NCBI RefSeq assembly: GCF_002812955.1
Contig: NZ_PFXK01000007.1
Location: forward strand, 124,001-188,000
DNA from: Vibrio sp. HA2012
GTDB lineage: Bacteria; Pseudomonadota; Gammaproteobacteria; Enterobacterales; Vibrionaceae
Length of the DNA stretch: 64,000 bases
Reading direction: 5' to 3'
The notes beneath the pieces are model-generated. The model had not been told where the DNA came from and ran no database searches. It worked only from the letters and a program-made list of their open reading frames with translations. Of the stretch, positions 37,052 through 46,562 are shown one piece after another; within the stretch, counting starts at the first letter, position 1, and each line of letters begins with the position of its first letter. A program made the translations under genes and the position numbers.

Positions 37052-39253
37052 ATGCGCCCGACTATTGCCCGTGTAGCACTTCCTGTCCCTCTGGACAAAA
37101 CATTCGATTACCGGATACCACCACACCAGTTTCCGGTGATCGGCGGACGGGTATCGGTTCCTTTTGGGCCAAAAACCTTAACCGGTATCGTCGTGGCACT
37201 CAGTCATCAGTCGGATTTTCCGTTAGAACAACTGAAAAATATCCGTCAGGTACTGGACTGCGAACCGGTCTGGCCGGAAACGCTCTACCAGCTACTGCTC
37301 TGGTGCAGCCAGTTTTACCTTTACCCTCTGGGAGACACTCTGGCCAATGCTATGCCGTCTGCTCTGAGGAAAGGAAAAACCGCTGATTTTGCTACACAGG
37401 TAGAATGGCAGTTGACTGAATCAGGAAAAAACCAGTTGATGAGCGGATTTGGCCGGGCCATCCAACAGGCCAGAGTCATGCATATGCTGGAGAAAGGTGC
37501 CGTATCCCACCAGTCAATTCTGGATGAAGAAATCGCCTCAACCGTGCTTAAAACACTGCGGGAAAAAGGCTGGATTGAATCTAAAGAGATAAAACCTCAG
37601 GCAACACCATGGCCGGATGTCGTCGAAGCGGATATCAGCAAACCACGCCTTAACGCAGAACAAGCCGTAGCCATTGCCACCGTCAACAGCAATAGTCACT
37701 TCGGCTGTTACCTGCTGGAAGGGGTCACCGGATCAGGCAAAACAGAGGTCTACCTCAATTTGATTAAACCTGTACTGGAGCAGGGTAAGCAGGCTCTAGT
37801 ACTGGTACCGGAGATAGGCCTGACACCGCAGACCATCAACCGCTTCAGACGCCGTTTCAATGTTCCGGTCGACGTGATCCACTCCGGGCTGAATGATACA
37901 GAACGACTCAACGCCTGGCTTGCCGCCCGGGATAAACACGCCGGTATCGTCATTGGTACCCGTTCGGCACTGTTTACTCCGTTCCGGCATCTCGGCATCA
38001 TTATTGTCGATGAAGAGCATGACGCCTCATACAAACAGCAGGACAGCCTACGTTATCATGCCCGGGATGTGGCTATTATGCGTGCCCATATGGAAGATAT
38101 TCCTATCATACTCGGCTCTGCCACTCCGGCTTTGGAAACACTGCACAATGCCCTGAACGGAAAATACCATCATCTGACTCTGACTCAGAGAGCGGGTTCT
38201 GCCGTTCCAGCCCGGCACAGCGTTCTGGATATCAAAGGTCTGTATCTGGAAAGTGGTCTTTCTGCCCCCCTGATTGCCCAGATGCGAAAACACCTGAATG
38301 CCGGTAATCAGGTTATGCTGTTCCTTAACCGGCGTGGATTTTCGCCGGCACTGATGTGCCATGAATGTGGCTGGATAGCAGGATGTCAGCGTTGCGATGC
38401 GTATTATACCTACCACCAGAACAGTGGTGAAATACGTTGCCATCATTGCGGTTCGCAGCGCCCGGTGATCCACCAGTGTCAGGCATGCGGCTCAACCCAT
38501 CTGGTAACGGTCGGCGTCGGAACCGAACAACTGGAAGCGCATCTGGCTCAACTGTTTCCAGAATACAAAGCCATCCGGATTGACAGAGACAGTACCCGGC
38601 GCAAAGGCAGCCTGGAAAAGGCTCTGAGTGCGATTCAGAATAAACAGTATCAGATCCTAATCGGTACACAGATGCTGGCAAAAGGGCATCATTTTCCAGA
38701 TGTAACTCTGGTCGGCCTGCTGGATGTTGACGGCTCACTCTACAGCAGCGATTTTCGTGCAGCAGAGCGGCTGGCTCAGCTGTTTATTCAGGTTGCAGGC
38801 CGTGCCGGACGAGCCAGTAAACCCGGAGAAGTCATTCTGCAGACACACCACCCGGAGCACGCTCTGCTACAGGCATTACTGTATAAGGATTATCATCACT
38901 TTGCCCGTACGGCTCTTCAGGAAAGAAAAATGGCCGGATTACCTCCCTTCACTTTCCTGACCCTGTTCCGGGCCGAAAGCAATCAGGGCGAAACGGTTGA
39001 AGAATTTTTACGCCAGTTGAAGCATACGCTAGAAGCCCATCCGGCTTTTGATGATTCTTGTCTACTGCTCGGCCCTATCCCGGCTCCGATGGCAAAGCGT
39101 GCCGGAAAAGTACGCTGGCAACTGCTGCTACAGACCAGCTCACGTAAGATCATGCAGCAACTACTGCACAGCGCCAAACCGGCAATCAACCTGCTGCCAT
39201 TAAGCAAAAAGGTTCGCTGGTCTATGGATATAGAACCTCAGGATCTCAGTTAA
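37052..39253 (+). CDS. priA: Primosomal protein N' (replication restart helicase PriA)
   Basis: A 733-residue superfamily 2 helicase that recognises stalled forks and reloads DnaB. The N-terminal DNA-binding domain (about 1-105) is followed by the helicase core with Walker A GVTGSGKTEVY (about 223-233) and the DEEH box (about 321-324). A cysteine-rich insertion with CHECG..CQRC..CHHCG..CQACG (about 430-480) binds two zinc ions. The start lacks a good ribosome-binding site but matches the family. The gene precedes cytR, as in known vibrios. Confidence 0.97.
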   Translation: MRPTIARVALPVPLDKTFDYRIPPHQFPVIGGRVSVPFGPKTLTGIVVALSHQSDFPLEQLKNIRQVLDCEPVWPETLYQLLLWCSQFYLYPLGDTLANAMPSALRKGKTADFATQVEWQLTESGKNQLMSGFGRAIQQARVMHMLEKGAVSHQSILDEEIASTVLKTLREKGWIESKEIKPQATPWPDVVEADISKPRLNAEQAVAIATVNSNSHFGCYLLEGVTGSGKTEVYLNLIKPVLEQGKQALVLVPEIGLTPQTINRFRRRFNVPVDVIHSGLNDTERLNAWLAARDKHAGIVIGTRSALFTPFRHLGIIIVDEEHDASYKQQDSLRYHARDVAIMRAHMEDIPIILGSATPALETLHNALNGKYHHLTLTQRAGSAVPARHSVLDIKGLYLESGLSAPLIAQMRKHLNAGNQVMLFLNRRGFSPALMCHECGWIAGCQRCDAYYTYHQNSGEIRCHHCGSQRPVIHQCQACGSTHLVTVGVGTEQLEAHLAQLFPEYKAIRIDRDSTRRKGSLEKALSAIQNKQYQILIGTQMLAKGHHFPDVTLVGLLDVDGSLYSSDFRAAERLAQLFIQVAGRAGRASKPGEVILQTHHPEHALLQALLYKDYHHFARTALQERKMAGLPPFTFLTLFRAESNQGETVEEFLRQLKHTLEAHPAFDDSCLLLGPIPAPMAKRAGKVRWQLLLQTSSRKIMQQLLHSAKPAINLLPLSKKVRWSMDIEPQDLS

Positions 39254-39308
39254 AGTGAGGCATATATCCAGCCATATAAGGAAAAATACGTCGTTTCTAT
39301 CGGTTTTA

Positions 39309-39324
39309 TGTGCAGACGGTCACA
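39309..39324. promoter_or_regulatory. CRP-like site upstream of cytR
   Basis: TGTGC-AGACGG-TCACA matches CRP at nine of ten half-site positions. A perfect CCGTAA / TTACGG inverted repeat follows at 39352-39367. E. coli cytR is CRP-activated and self-repressed (established), which fits this layout. Confidence 0.55.
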
Positions 39325-39474
39325 CAAGTGGTGCAAAATCTGTTAATCTCGCCGTAACTTATTACGGATTAAATACATACACTTAATGCTAAACATTAGG
39401 TATGCTCCTTTTGAGGGCGCTGCAGTTCCTAAACCTCGCTCGATAACAGAAAAAGACAAAAGAGGTCAACTTAT

Positions 39475-40479
39475 ATGGCGACAATGAAGGATGTTGCCCA
39501 GCTTGCAGGGGTTTCTACTGCTACGGTCTCCCGTGCATTAATGAACCCGGAAAAAGTATCTTCTGCTACACGAAAAAGGGTGGAAGAAGCCGTACTGGAA
39601 GCTGGCTATTCACCTAACTCTCTGGCCAGAAATCTGCGCAGAAATGAATCAAAAACCATCGTGGCCATCGTTCCGGATATTTGTGACCCCTATTTCAGCG
39701 AAATTATTCGCGGCATAGAAGATGCGGCAATGGAACACGGCTATCTGATCCTTCTGGGCGACAGCGGTCAGCAGCAGAAAAGAGAAAGCTCTTTTGTCAA
39801 TCTGGTCTTTACCAAACAGGCTGACGGTATGCTGCTGCTGGGCACAGCTCTGCCTTTTGACATCAGCAAACCGGAACAAAAGCACCTGCCACCACTAGTG
39901 ATGGCCTGTGAATATGCGCCGGAGCTGGAGCTCCCTACTGTGCATATCGACAACCTGACTTCCTCTTTTGAAGCCGTTAACTATCTGACACAGTTAGGTC
40001 ACAAACGTGTCGCACAGATCTCCGGACCAGAAAGTGCCACATTGTGTCATTTCCGTAATCAGGGTTACCTGCAGGCTCTCCGCCGGGCAGGCATACCGAT
40101 GAATCCAGACTATACCGCACACAGTGACTTTACTTTTGCCGGAGGAGCAAAAGCGGTAAAAAAACTACTGGCTCAACCGGAACCTCCGACAGCCATCTTC
40201 TGTCACTGTGATATTATGGCGATTGGTGCCATTCAGGAAGCCAAAAGGCTCGGTCTGCGCGTGCCTCAGGATCTGTCGGTTGTCGGTTTTGATGATATTC
40301 AGTTTTCTCAGTATTGTGATCCGCCACTAACCACCATATCTCAACCTCGCTACGAAATCGGCCGTCAGGCAATGCTGATGATGCTGGAACTGTTGAAAGG
40401 CCGGGAAATCGGTGCGGCTTCACGTCTGCTGGAAACCAAACTGGTAGTTCGCAACAGCGCTGCACCACCTCTCACTTAA
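39475..40479 (+). CDS. cytR: LacI-family regulator CytR
   Basis: A 334-residue LacI/GalR regulator. The N-terminal helix-turn-helix TMKDVAQLAGVSTATVSRALMNP (about 3-25) leads through a hinge into a periplasmic-binding-like effector domain. CytR binds cytidine and represses nucleoside uptake and catabolism genes together with CRP; in V. cholerae it also affects competence and biofilm. The ATG has an AGAGGT ribosome-binding site. It is followed by ftsN after 145 bp, the conserved order. Confidence 0.94.
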   Translation: MATMKDVAQLAGVSTATVSRALMNPEKVSSATRKRVEEAVLEAGYSPNSLARNLRRNESKTIVAIVPDICDPYFSEIIRGIEDAAMEHGYLILLGDSGQQQKRESSFVNLVFTKQADGMLLLGTALPFDISKPEQKHLPPLVMACEYAPELELPTVHIDNLTSSFEAVNYLTQLGHKRVAQISGPESATLCHFRNQGYLQALRRAGIPMNPDYTAHSDFTFAGGAKAVKKLLAQPEPPTAIFCHCDIMAIGAIQEAKRLGLRVPQDLSVVGFDDIQFSQYCDPPLTTISQPRYEIGRQAMLMMLELLKGREIGAASRLLETKLVVRNSAAPPLT

Positions 40480-40624
40480 CCATTTGCCATACACCGGCAG
40501 CGACGTCTTTCCGCGTTGTTTCCGGTTTGATTTTCGCCTTCATACCGATTAGCCATTGTTTTCCGTCTCTGATCTGGATTACCATGTGGCCAGTTTTTCT
40601 TTAAATATTGAATGAAATGCAGCC

Positions 40625-41167
40625 GTGGCTAAAGATTATGTGAGACGAGGCCAGGGGTCGAAAAAGACCAGCCGGAAACAACCAACCAGACAGAAAAAAA
40701 CACTGCCGTGGAAAGCCGGATTGCTGGCAATCGTTGCTGTAGGGGCATTTGTCTATGGCCTGTATACTCTGAGTCAGGATCCTGAACCACCGGTCACTAC
40801 CATAGAATCAACGCCAGCACCGGCTAAAAAAGAACACACACCAATCCCCCCTCTTCCGAAGGAAGAATGGCAGTACAAGAACGATCTGCCAAATAAAGAG
40901 ATCCAGGTACAACCCAGAAAACAGGAAGTATCGGAAATCCCTTATATTATGCAGTGCGGAGCGTTTAAGACACTGCAACAGGCAGAAGAACGTAAAGCTA
41001 ATATTGCCTTTCAGGGATTGGTCAGCAAGATCCGCAAGAAAGAAAATAGCAGCTGGTACCGGATTGTGTTAGGGCCTTACAAATTCAAACGTGATGCCGA
41101 ACGCGACAAACATAAACTGCAGAGAGCCAAAATCGAACCCTGTGAAATATGGAAAGATGCCCAGTAA
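40625..41167 (+). CDS. ftsN: Cell division protein FtsN
   Basis: A 180-residue bitopic protein that triggers septal peptidoglycan synthesis. It starts with GTG (MAKDYVRRGQG) and has a short basic cytoplasmic tail, one transmembrane segment (about 31-47), a proline-rich periplasmic linker, and a C-terminal SPOR domain (about 105-178) that binds denuded septal glycan. The linker is short compared with E. coli FtsN. Gene order cytR-ftsN-hslVU supports the call. Confidence 0.93.
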   Translation: MAKDYVRRGQGSKKTSRKQPTRQKKTLPWKAGLLAIVAVGAFVYGLYTLSQDPEPPVTTIESTPAPAKKEHTPIPPLPKEEWQYKNDLPNKEIQVQPRKQEVSEIPYIMQCGAFKTLQQAEERKANIAFQGLVSKIRKKENSSWYRIVLGPYKFKRDAERDKHKLQRAKIEPCEIWKDAQ

Positions 41168-41230
41168 TACCTTCTTTCCCCCCGCATTATGCCTTACGAA
41201 AAGAAGCGGATGATCTTCATCCACTTCTTT

Positions 41231-41261
41231 CCCTTGAATTCCGGATCCAACATCCTTATAT
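41231..41261 (+). promoter_or_regulatory. Sigma-32-like promoter of hslVU
   Basis: A perfect heat-shock -35, CCCTTGAA (41231-41238), is followed after about 14 bp by TCCTTATAT (41253-41261), a fair -10. HslVU is a heat-shock operon in E. coli (established). Confidence 0.6.
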
Positions 41262-41317
41262 AACCTCTATAGCCCAGTTATCCCACTGGTGAAATTAAGT
41301 ATGAAGAGGTTTATCCC

Positions 41318-41851
41318 GTGACTACCATCGTATCCGTACGTCGTAACAATAAAGTTGTCATCGCAGGTGACGGACAAGTTTCTCTGGGCAATACCGTCAT
41401 GAAAGGAAATGCCCGCAAGGTACGCCGTTTATATAACAATAAGGTTCTGGCTGGTTTTGCCGGCGGCACGGCCGATGCTTTTACCCTATTTGAACGTTTT
41501 GAAGACAAGCTGCAAATGCATCAGGGACACCTGACTAAAGCCGCAGTAGAACTGGCAAAAGACTGGCGCAGTGATCGAGCTCTGCGTCGTCTGGAAGCCA
41601 TTCTGGCTGTTGCTGACGAAACAGCCTCATTGATCATCACAGGGAATGGCGACGTAGTACAACCGGAAAATGACCTGATTGCTATCGGATCCGGTGGTAA
41701 CTATGCTCAGGCAGCAGCAACAGCTCTGCTGGAAAATACCGATCTTGATGCGCGGGAAATTGCAGAAAAAGCCCTGACAATTGCCGGTGATATCTGCGTC
41801 TTTACCAACCACTACCAGACCATTGAAGAATTAGACATCGCGGCCGAATAA
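41318..41851 (+). CDS. hslV: ATP-dependent protease subunit HslV (ClpQ)
   Basis: A 177-residue proteasome-like peptidase. Translation begins with GTG at 41318. Removal of the initiator exposes Thr-2 (TTIVSVRRN), the N-terminal nucleophile. The [11 protein letters not shown] and [10 protein letters not shown] blocks are typical. It forms a double hexamer capped by HslU. It lies 31 bp before hslU. Confidence 0.98.
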   Translation: MTTIVSVRRNNKVVIAGDGQVSLGNTVMKGNARKVRRLYNNKVLAGFAGGTADAFTLFERFEDKLQMHQGHLTKAAVELAKDWRSDRALRRLEAILAVADETASLIITGNGDVVQPENDLIAIGSGGNYAQAAATALLENTDLDAREIAEKALTIAGDICVFTNHYQTIEELDIAAE

Positions 41852-41882
41852 TGGCAGCGAAAACCGAATAAAGGAACAACGT

Positions 41883-43217
41883 ATGTCTGAAATGACTCCG
41901 CGTGAGATTGTACACGAACTGAATCGCCATATTATCGGTCAGGATAAAGCCAAACGCTCGGTGGCTATTGCACTGCGTAACCGCTGGCGTCGTATGCAGT
42001 TGGAAGAAAGCCTGAGAGCCGAAGTTACGCCAAAGAACATTCTGATGATCGGCCCGACCGGAGTAGGTAAAACCGAGATCGCCCGTCGTCTGGCAAAACT
42101 GGCTAATGCCCCTTTTATCAAGGTCGAAGCAACAAAATTTACTGAAGTTGGTTATGTCGGTAAAGAAGTTGAAAGTATTATCCGTGACTTGACGGATGTC
42201 GCTATCAAGATGACCCGTCATCAGGCCATGGAAAAGGTAAAATTCCGGGCTGAAGAACATGCTGAAGAACGCATTCTGAATACCCTGCTGCCACCGGCGC
42301 GTGACGCCTGGGGACAATCTGACACTCAAGGTGAAGATAACTCTAACACCCGCCAGATCTTCCGTAAAAAACTGCGTGAAGGTCAACTGGATGATAAAGA
42401 GATCGATATCGATGTCGCCGCTCCACAAATGGGGGTTGAGATCATGGCTCCTCCAGGTATGGAAGAGATGACCAATCAGCTGCAGAGTATGTTTCAGAAT
42501 CTGGGCGGTAATACCACCAAAAGCCGTAAGATGAAAATCAAAGATGCGCTGAAAGCCCTGATAGAAGAAGAAGCCGCAAAGCTGGTCAATCCAGAAGATC
42601 TAAAAGCGCAGGCCATCGATAATGTAGAAAACCACGGTATCGTATTTATCGATGAGATCGATAAGATCTGTAAACGTGGTGATGTATCCGGTCCGGATGT
42701 CTCCCGGGAAGGCGTTCAGCGTGACCTGCTGCCACTGATTGAAGGCAGCACCGTTACCACCAAACACGGTATGGTCAAAACCGATCACATTCTGTTCATT
42801 ACCTCCGGGGCATTTCAGGTAGCCAAGCCTTCCGATCTTATCCCGGAACTTCAGGGTCGTCTGCCTATCCGTGTAGAACTGGAAGCCCTATCCAGTAATG
42901 ACTTTAAGCGTATTTTGACCGAACCGAAAGCGTCTCTGACCGAACAGTATATCGCCCTGATGCAGACCGAAAATGTCTCCGTCAGCTTTACCGAAGACGG
43001 CATCGAAAAAATCGCTGAAGCCGCATGGCAAGTGAATGAAACCACTGAAAATATCGGAGCCCGCCGCCTGTATACGGTAATGGAGCGACTGATGGATGAG
43101 ATTTCGTTCGATGCAACCGAGCAGGCTGGTTCAGCACTGACTATTGATGCCGCTTATGTAAAAGACCGTCTGGGTGAATTTGTTGATGATGAAGATCTGA
43201 GCCGGTTTATTCTGTAG
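41883..43217 (+). CDS. hslU: ATPase subunit HslU (ClpY) of the HslVU protease
   Basis: A 444-residue AAA+ unfoldase. Walker [14 protein letters not shown] (about 58-70) and Walker B IVFIDEID (about 252-259) flank the HslU-specific I domain (about 110-240). The C-terminal [13 protein letters not shown] tail is the segment that inserts into HslV to activate it. It is cotranscribed with hslV. Confidence 0.98.
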   Translation: MSEMTPREIVHELNRHIIGQDKAKRSVAIALRNRWRRMQLEESLRAEVTPKNILMIGPTGVGKTEIARRLAKLANAPFIKVEATKFTEVGYVGKEVESIIRDLTDVAIKMTRHQAMEKVKFRAEEHAEERILNTLLPPARDAWGQSDTQGEDNSNTRQIFRKKLREGQLDDKEIDIDVAAPQMGVEIMAPPGMEEMTNQLQSMFQNLGGNTTKSRKMKIKDALKALIEEEAAKLVNPEDLKAQAIDNVENHGIVFIDEIDKICKRGDVSGPDVSREGVQRDLLPLIEGSTVTTKHGMVKTDHILFITSGAFQVAKPSDLIPELQGRLPIRVELEALSSNDFKRILTEPKASLTEQYIALMQTENVSVSFTEDGIEKIAEAAWQVNETTENIGARRLYTVMERLMDEISFDATEQAGSALTIDAAYVKDRLGEFVDDEDLSRFIL

Positions 43218-43241
43218 CCAAATCGCCTTTCCCAATACAAC

Positions 43242-43275
43242 AAAAAGCCCTCCTACCACTTTAGGTGGGCTTTTT
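43242..43275 (+). terminator. Terminator of hslVU
   Basis: AAAAAGCCCTCCTA / TAGGTGGGCTTTTT stem with one mismatch and a CCACT-type loop, ending in T residues, 27 bp after the hslU stop. Confidence 0.85.
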
Positions 43276-43328
43276 ATTCCATCGACTCTTGGTATACTGC
43301 AGGTATCTAATGTTGTGGTATATGTCCG

Positions 43329-44240
43329 ATGAATAAGTCCGTTTCTATCTGGTTGGAAGCCTTCCGGCCTAAAACCCTCCCTCTGGCTCTGGTCTCCATC
43401 ATTACCGGAAGCGCACTGGCACATGCAAACGGGCATTTTTCACTCATTATTATGTTACTGGCACTGATCACCGCCACACTGCTGCAAATCCTCTCCAATC
43501 TGGCGAACGATTATGGTGATGCCCAGAAAGGCACCGATAATGAACACAGACTGGGACCGGTTCGGGCCATGCAGCAAGGGGTCACCTCTCAGGAGATGAG
43601 AACCGCCATTATTATCAACATTACGGTGACGCTGGTCTCAGGACTAGCACTGGTATTATATTCACTGGACAGCCTGACCAATATCCTGACTTTTCTCAGC
43701 TTAGGCGCACTGGCTGTTATTGCAGCTATCGCCTATACCGTTGGTCAGAAACCTTATGGTTATCTCGGTCTGGGTGATCTTTCTGTCTTTATTTTTTTTG
43801 GTCTGCTGGGGGTCGCCGGTACATTCTTCCTGCATACCGGTTACCTTGATATCAGTGTTTTTATCCCGGCAACCGCCAGTGGATTGCTGGCAGCCGGCGT
43901 ACTGAATATCAATAATATGCGGGATATAGACAATGACCGAGCCTGCGGTAAACATACCTTTGCCGTCCGGCTGGGTGAATTACGGGCAAAACACTATCAT
44001 CTAATCCTTATCTGGACAGCATTTACTATTTTCGCTGCTTATCTGCTGTATATGGCCGGTTTCTGGCTGCTATTGCCTTTTATTCCGGCCGCCGCTGTTA
44101 TCGCCCGTCACGGGCATGCCGTACTGCATACTACGGCTCCAGTGCAGATAGCCCCCATGCTGCCGGTTATCGTAAAGTGTGCTGTTATTACTAACATTCT
44201 GTTTTCACTAATTGTTATTTCGCAAACTCTCACAAGATAA
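43329..44240 (+). CDS. menA: 1,4-dihydroxy-2-naphthoate polyprenyltransferase
   Basis: A 303-residue UbiA-superfamily membrane prenyltransferase with about eight or nine transmembrane segments. It attaches the polyprenyl tail in menaquinone synthesis. The aspartate-rich motif NLANDYGDAQKGTDNEHRLG (about 56-75) binds the prenyl diphosphate via magnesium; a second, NINNMRDIDNDRACGKHT, is near 195-212. It is followed by rraA, as in enterobacteria and vibrios. Confidence 0.96.
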   Translation: MNKSVSIWLEAFRPKTLPLALVSIITGSALAHANGHFSLIIMLLALITATLLQILSNLANDYGDAQKGTDNEHRLGPVRAMQQGVTSQEMRTAIIINITVTLVSGLALVLYSLDSLTNILTFLSLGALAVIAAIAYTVGQKPYGYLGLGDLSVFIFFGLLGVAGTFFLHTGYLDISVFIPATASGLLAAGVLNINNMRDIDNDRACGKHTFAVRLGELRAKHYHLILIWTAFTIFAAYLLYMAGFWLLLPFIPAAAVIARHGHAVLHTTAPVQIAPMLPVIVKCAVITNILFSLIVISQTLTR

Positions 44241-44312
44241 TTCATGCTTATCGTTGCATTGGCTATCTGAGCCGATATACTCAATACATCACCAGCTACT
44301 GAGATGATGCAT

Positions 44313-44873
44313 ATGGAATACAATACCTCTGCACTTTGCGATATTTACTTGGATCAGGTAGACGTTGTAGAACCGATGTTCAGCAACTTTGGCGGCAGTG
44401 CATCGTTCGCCGGTCAAATTACCACGGTAAAATGCTTTGAAGATAACGGACTGATCCGCTCCATTCTGGAGCAGGACGGTAATGGCCGGGTTCTGCTGGT
44501 CGATGGCGGCGGCTCACTGAGAAAAGCGTTGATCGATGCCGAACTGGCAACACTGGCAGAAGACAATGAATGGGAAGGTATTGTCGTTTATGGTTGTGTA
44601 CGTGAAGTCGACGAACTTGAAGATATGAGCGTGGGCATTCAGGCTTTGGCTTCCATTCCTGTCGGGGCAGCACAACAGGATATCGGAGAGATTGACGTAC
44701 CGGTCAATTTTGGCGGGGTGACTTTTCTACCGGAAGATTACCTATACGCCGATAACACCGGCATTATCCTGTCTCAGGAGCCCCTGGATGCTGAGCTGAA
44801 TATCGACGAAGATGACGACTACGATCTTATCGAAGATGCGGATGACGAAGACAGTAACCGTATGGATTCATAA
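44313..44873 (+). CDS. rraA: Regulator of RNase E activity A
   Basis: A 186-residue protein that binds RNase E and inhibits mRNA decay. I choose the third ATG (44313, [12 protein letters not shown]), matching E. coli RraA and placed nine bases after a GAG site; the frame itself opens at 44304. The core ([40 protein letters not shown]) is standard. A strongly acidic C-terminal extension (about 158-186) goes beyond the E. coli length and is typical of vibrio-like proteins. Confidence 0.95.
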   Translation: MEYNTSALCDIYLDQVDVVEPMFSNFGGSASFAGQITTVKCFEDNGLIRSILEQDGNGRVLLVDGGGSLRKALIDAELATLAEDNEWEGIVVYGCVREVDELEDMSVGIQALASIPVGAAQQDIGEIDVPVNFGGVTFLPEDYLYADNTGIILSQEPLDAELNIDEDDDYDLIEDADDEDSNRMDS

Positions 44874-44890
44874 TGCAAAGGATCTGACAA

Positions 44891-44922
44891 AGAGGCGCTG
44901 AATCAGCGCCTCTTCTGTTTTC
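44891..44922. terminator. Terminator between rraA and zapB
   Basis: GAGGCGCTG / CAGCGCCTC stem (44892-44900 and 44904-44912) with an AAT loop and a T-rich right flank, between convergent genes. Confidence 0.8.
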
Positions 44923-44951
44923 AGGATCCCGGATAACACACCGGCCATCAC

Positions 44952-45194
44952 TTATTCTACGTCTTCCATCTTACCCAGCAGAGTACGGATACGTTCCTGC
45001 CATGCATTATGTTCTGCTTCCATCTTACTGGCTTTTTCTTCCAGCCCGGTACGCTCACCTTTCAGACTTTCCGCTTCAGAAATCAGTTGCTGATTTTGCT
45101 CTTTCAGTTCTTCCAGCTCCATCTGCAGCAGAGTAATCGTATCGACAGCAGTCTGAACTTTCGCTTCCAGCTGTTCCAGAATTTCTAATGACAT
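44952..45194 (-). CDS. zapB: Cell division protein ZapB
   Basis: An 80-residue protein that is almost entirely coiled coil (heptads from the N-terminal LEQLEAKVQTAVDTI through the C-terminal MEAEHNAW). ZapB layers on the Z ring through ZapA and helps its assembly. It is a single gene between rraA and glpX, the order seen in related genomes. Confidence 0.95.
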   Translation of the reverse strand: MSLEILEQLEAKVQTAVDTITLLQMELEELKEQNQQLISEAESLKGERTGLEEKASKMEAEHNAWQERIRTLLGKMEDVE

Positions 45195-45429
45195 TTTCCT
45201 ACCTATATAAAAACGTTCTGTTATCGCATTATTCTACTCAGAGTACCGCCGATGACCAACAACAATACAGCCCTTTCCAGCCGTATGCTTAAAAATAAAA
45301 CATCCATGCCTGTTTTTCCCCAGTCTGGACCAGCAAATTCTGCACAGGCAAAAAAGCAAACGTTTCCTACCGGGCTATGGTAAGATCGCGCCGAAATATT
45401 CACATACCCCCCTTTAATTTGGAGTCGAG

Positions 45430-46437
45430 ATGAAACGCGATTTGGCGATGGCATTTTCACGAGTAACCGAAGGTGCCGCATTAGCAGGTTATAAATGGCT
45501 TGGACGTGGCGATAAGAATGCTGCAGATGGTGCCGCAGTTGAAGTGATGCGCTGCCTGTTAAACAAAACTGAAATCAGCGGTGAGATTGTCATTGGTGAA
45601 GGTGAAATCGACGATGCACCAATGCTCTATATCGGAGAACAGGTCGGTGTTGGCGGTGATGCCGTTGATATTGCTGTTGATCCGATTGAAGGGACGCGCA
45701 TGACTGCCATGGGTCAGGCGAATGCTCTGGCTGTTCTGGCAGCGGGTGAAAAAGGCAGCTTCCTGAAAGCTCCGGATATGTATATGGAAAAGCTGGTTGT
45801 CGGACCCGGGGCAAAAGGCTGTATCGATCTGAATAAGCCGTTGAAAGAAAACCTGCACAATGTCGCTAAGGCTTTGAATAAGACACTGGAAACTCTGGTT
45901 GTTATCACTCTGGCCAAGCCACGCCATGAACAAGTCATAAAAGAGATGCAGGAAATGGGCGTTCGCGTCTTTGCCGTACCGGACGGTGACGTAGCCGCAT
46001 CTATCCTGACCTGTATGCCAGACAGTGAAGTTGACATGATGTACTGTATCGGTGGCGCACCGGAAGGTGTCGTTTCCGCAGCCGTTATCCGGGCTCTGGA
46101 TGGTGATATGAATGGCCGTCTTCTACCGCGTCACGAAGTCAAAGGTGATACGGAAGAAAACCGGGCCTTTGGTGAACAGGAGCTGTCTCGCTGTAAAGAG
46201 ATGGGAGTGGAAGCCGGTGTTGTCCTGCCGATCTCGGATATGGCTCGCAGCGATAATGTCGTGTTCTCAGCCACTGGCATTACCAAAGGTGATCTGCTGG
46301 AAGGTATTAGCCGTCAGGGCAATATTGCGACAACAGAAACACTGCTGATCCGTGGGCGCTGCCGTACGATTCGCCGGATCAAATCGACCCACTATCTGGA
46401 ACGTAAAGATCCGGAAGTCAGAGATATTATTCTTTAA
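45430..46437 (+). CDS. glpX: Class II fructose-1,6-bisphosphatase
   Basis: A 335-residue gluconeogenic phosphatase. It hydrolyses fructose-1,6-bisphosphate to fructose-6-phosphate. The metal-binding motifs GEGEIDDAPMLY (about 56-67) and VDPIEGTRMTAMG (about 84-96), plus GGAPEGV (about 206-212), are those of GlpX. Here it stands alone, not in a glpFKX operon, with an AATTTGGAG ribosome-binding site. Upstream 235 bp show a TATGGTAAGAT promoter-like element near 45380 and nothing else. Confidence 0.97.
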   Translation: MKRDLAMAFSRVTEGAALAGYKWLGRGDKNAADGAAVEVMRCLLNKTEISGEIVIGEGEIDDAPMLYIGEQVGVGGDAVDIAVDPIEGTRMTAMGQANALAVLAAGEKGSFLKAPDMYMEKLVVGPGAKGCIDLNKPLKENLHNVAKALNKTLETLVVITLAKPRHEQVIKEMQEMGVRVFAVPDGDVAASILTCMPDSEVDMMYCIGGAPEGVVSAAVIRALDGDMNGRLLPRHEVKGDTEENRAFGEQELSRCKEMGVEAGVVLPISDMARSDNVVFSATGITKGDLLEGISRQGNIATTETLLIRGRCRTIRRIKSTHYLERKDPEVRDIIL

Positions 46438-46460
46438 TCTCTCACCATCTTACTATTAAT

Positions 46461-46486
46461 AAGGCTCCTTCACGGAGCCTTTACTT
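46461..46486 (+). terminator. Terminator of glpX
   Basis: AAGGCTCC / GGAGCCTT stem (46461-46468 and 46474-46481) with a TTCAC loop and a short T-rich tail. Confidence 0.75.
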
Positions 46487-46562
46487 TATCAATTAATTGC
46501 TTTATTAATAACATCATTCATAATAAAGGTTGTTCACTTTTCCCGAATGATAAATGGTGCCT

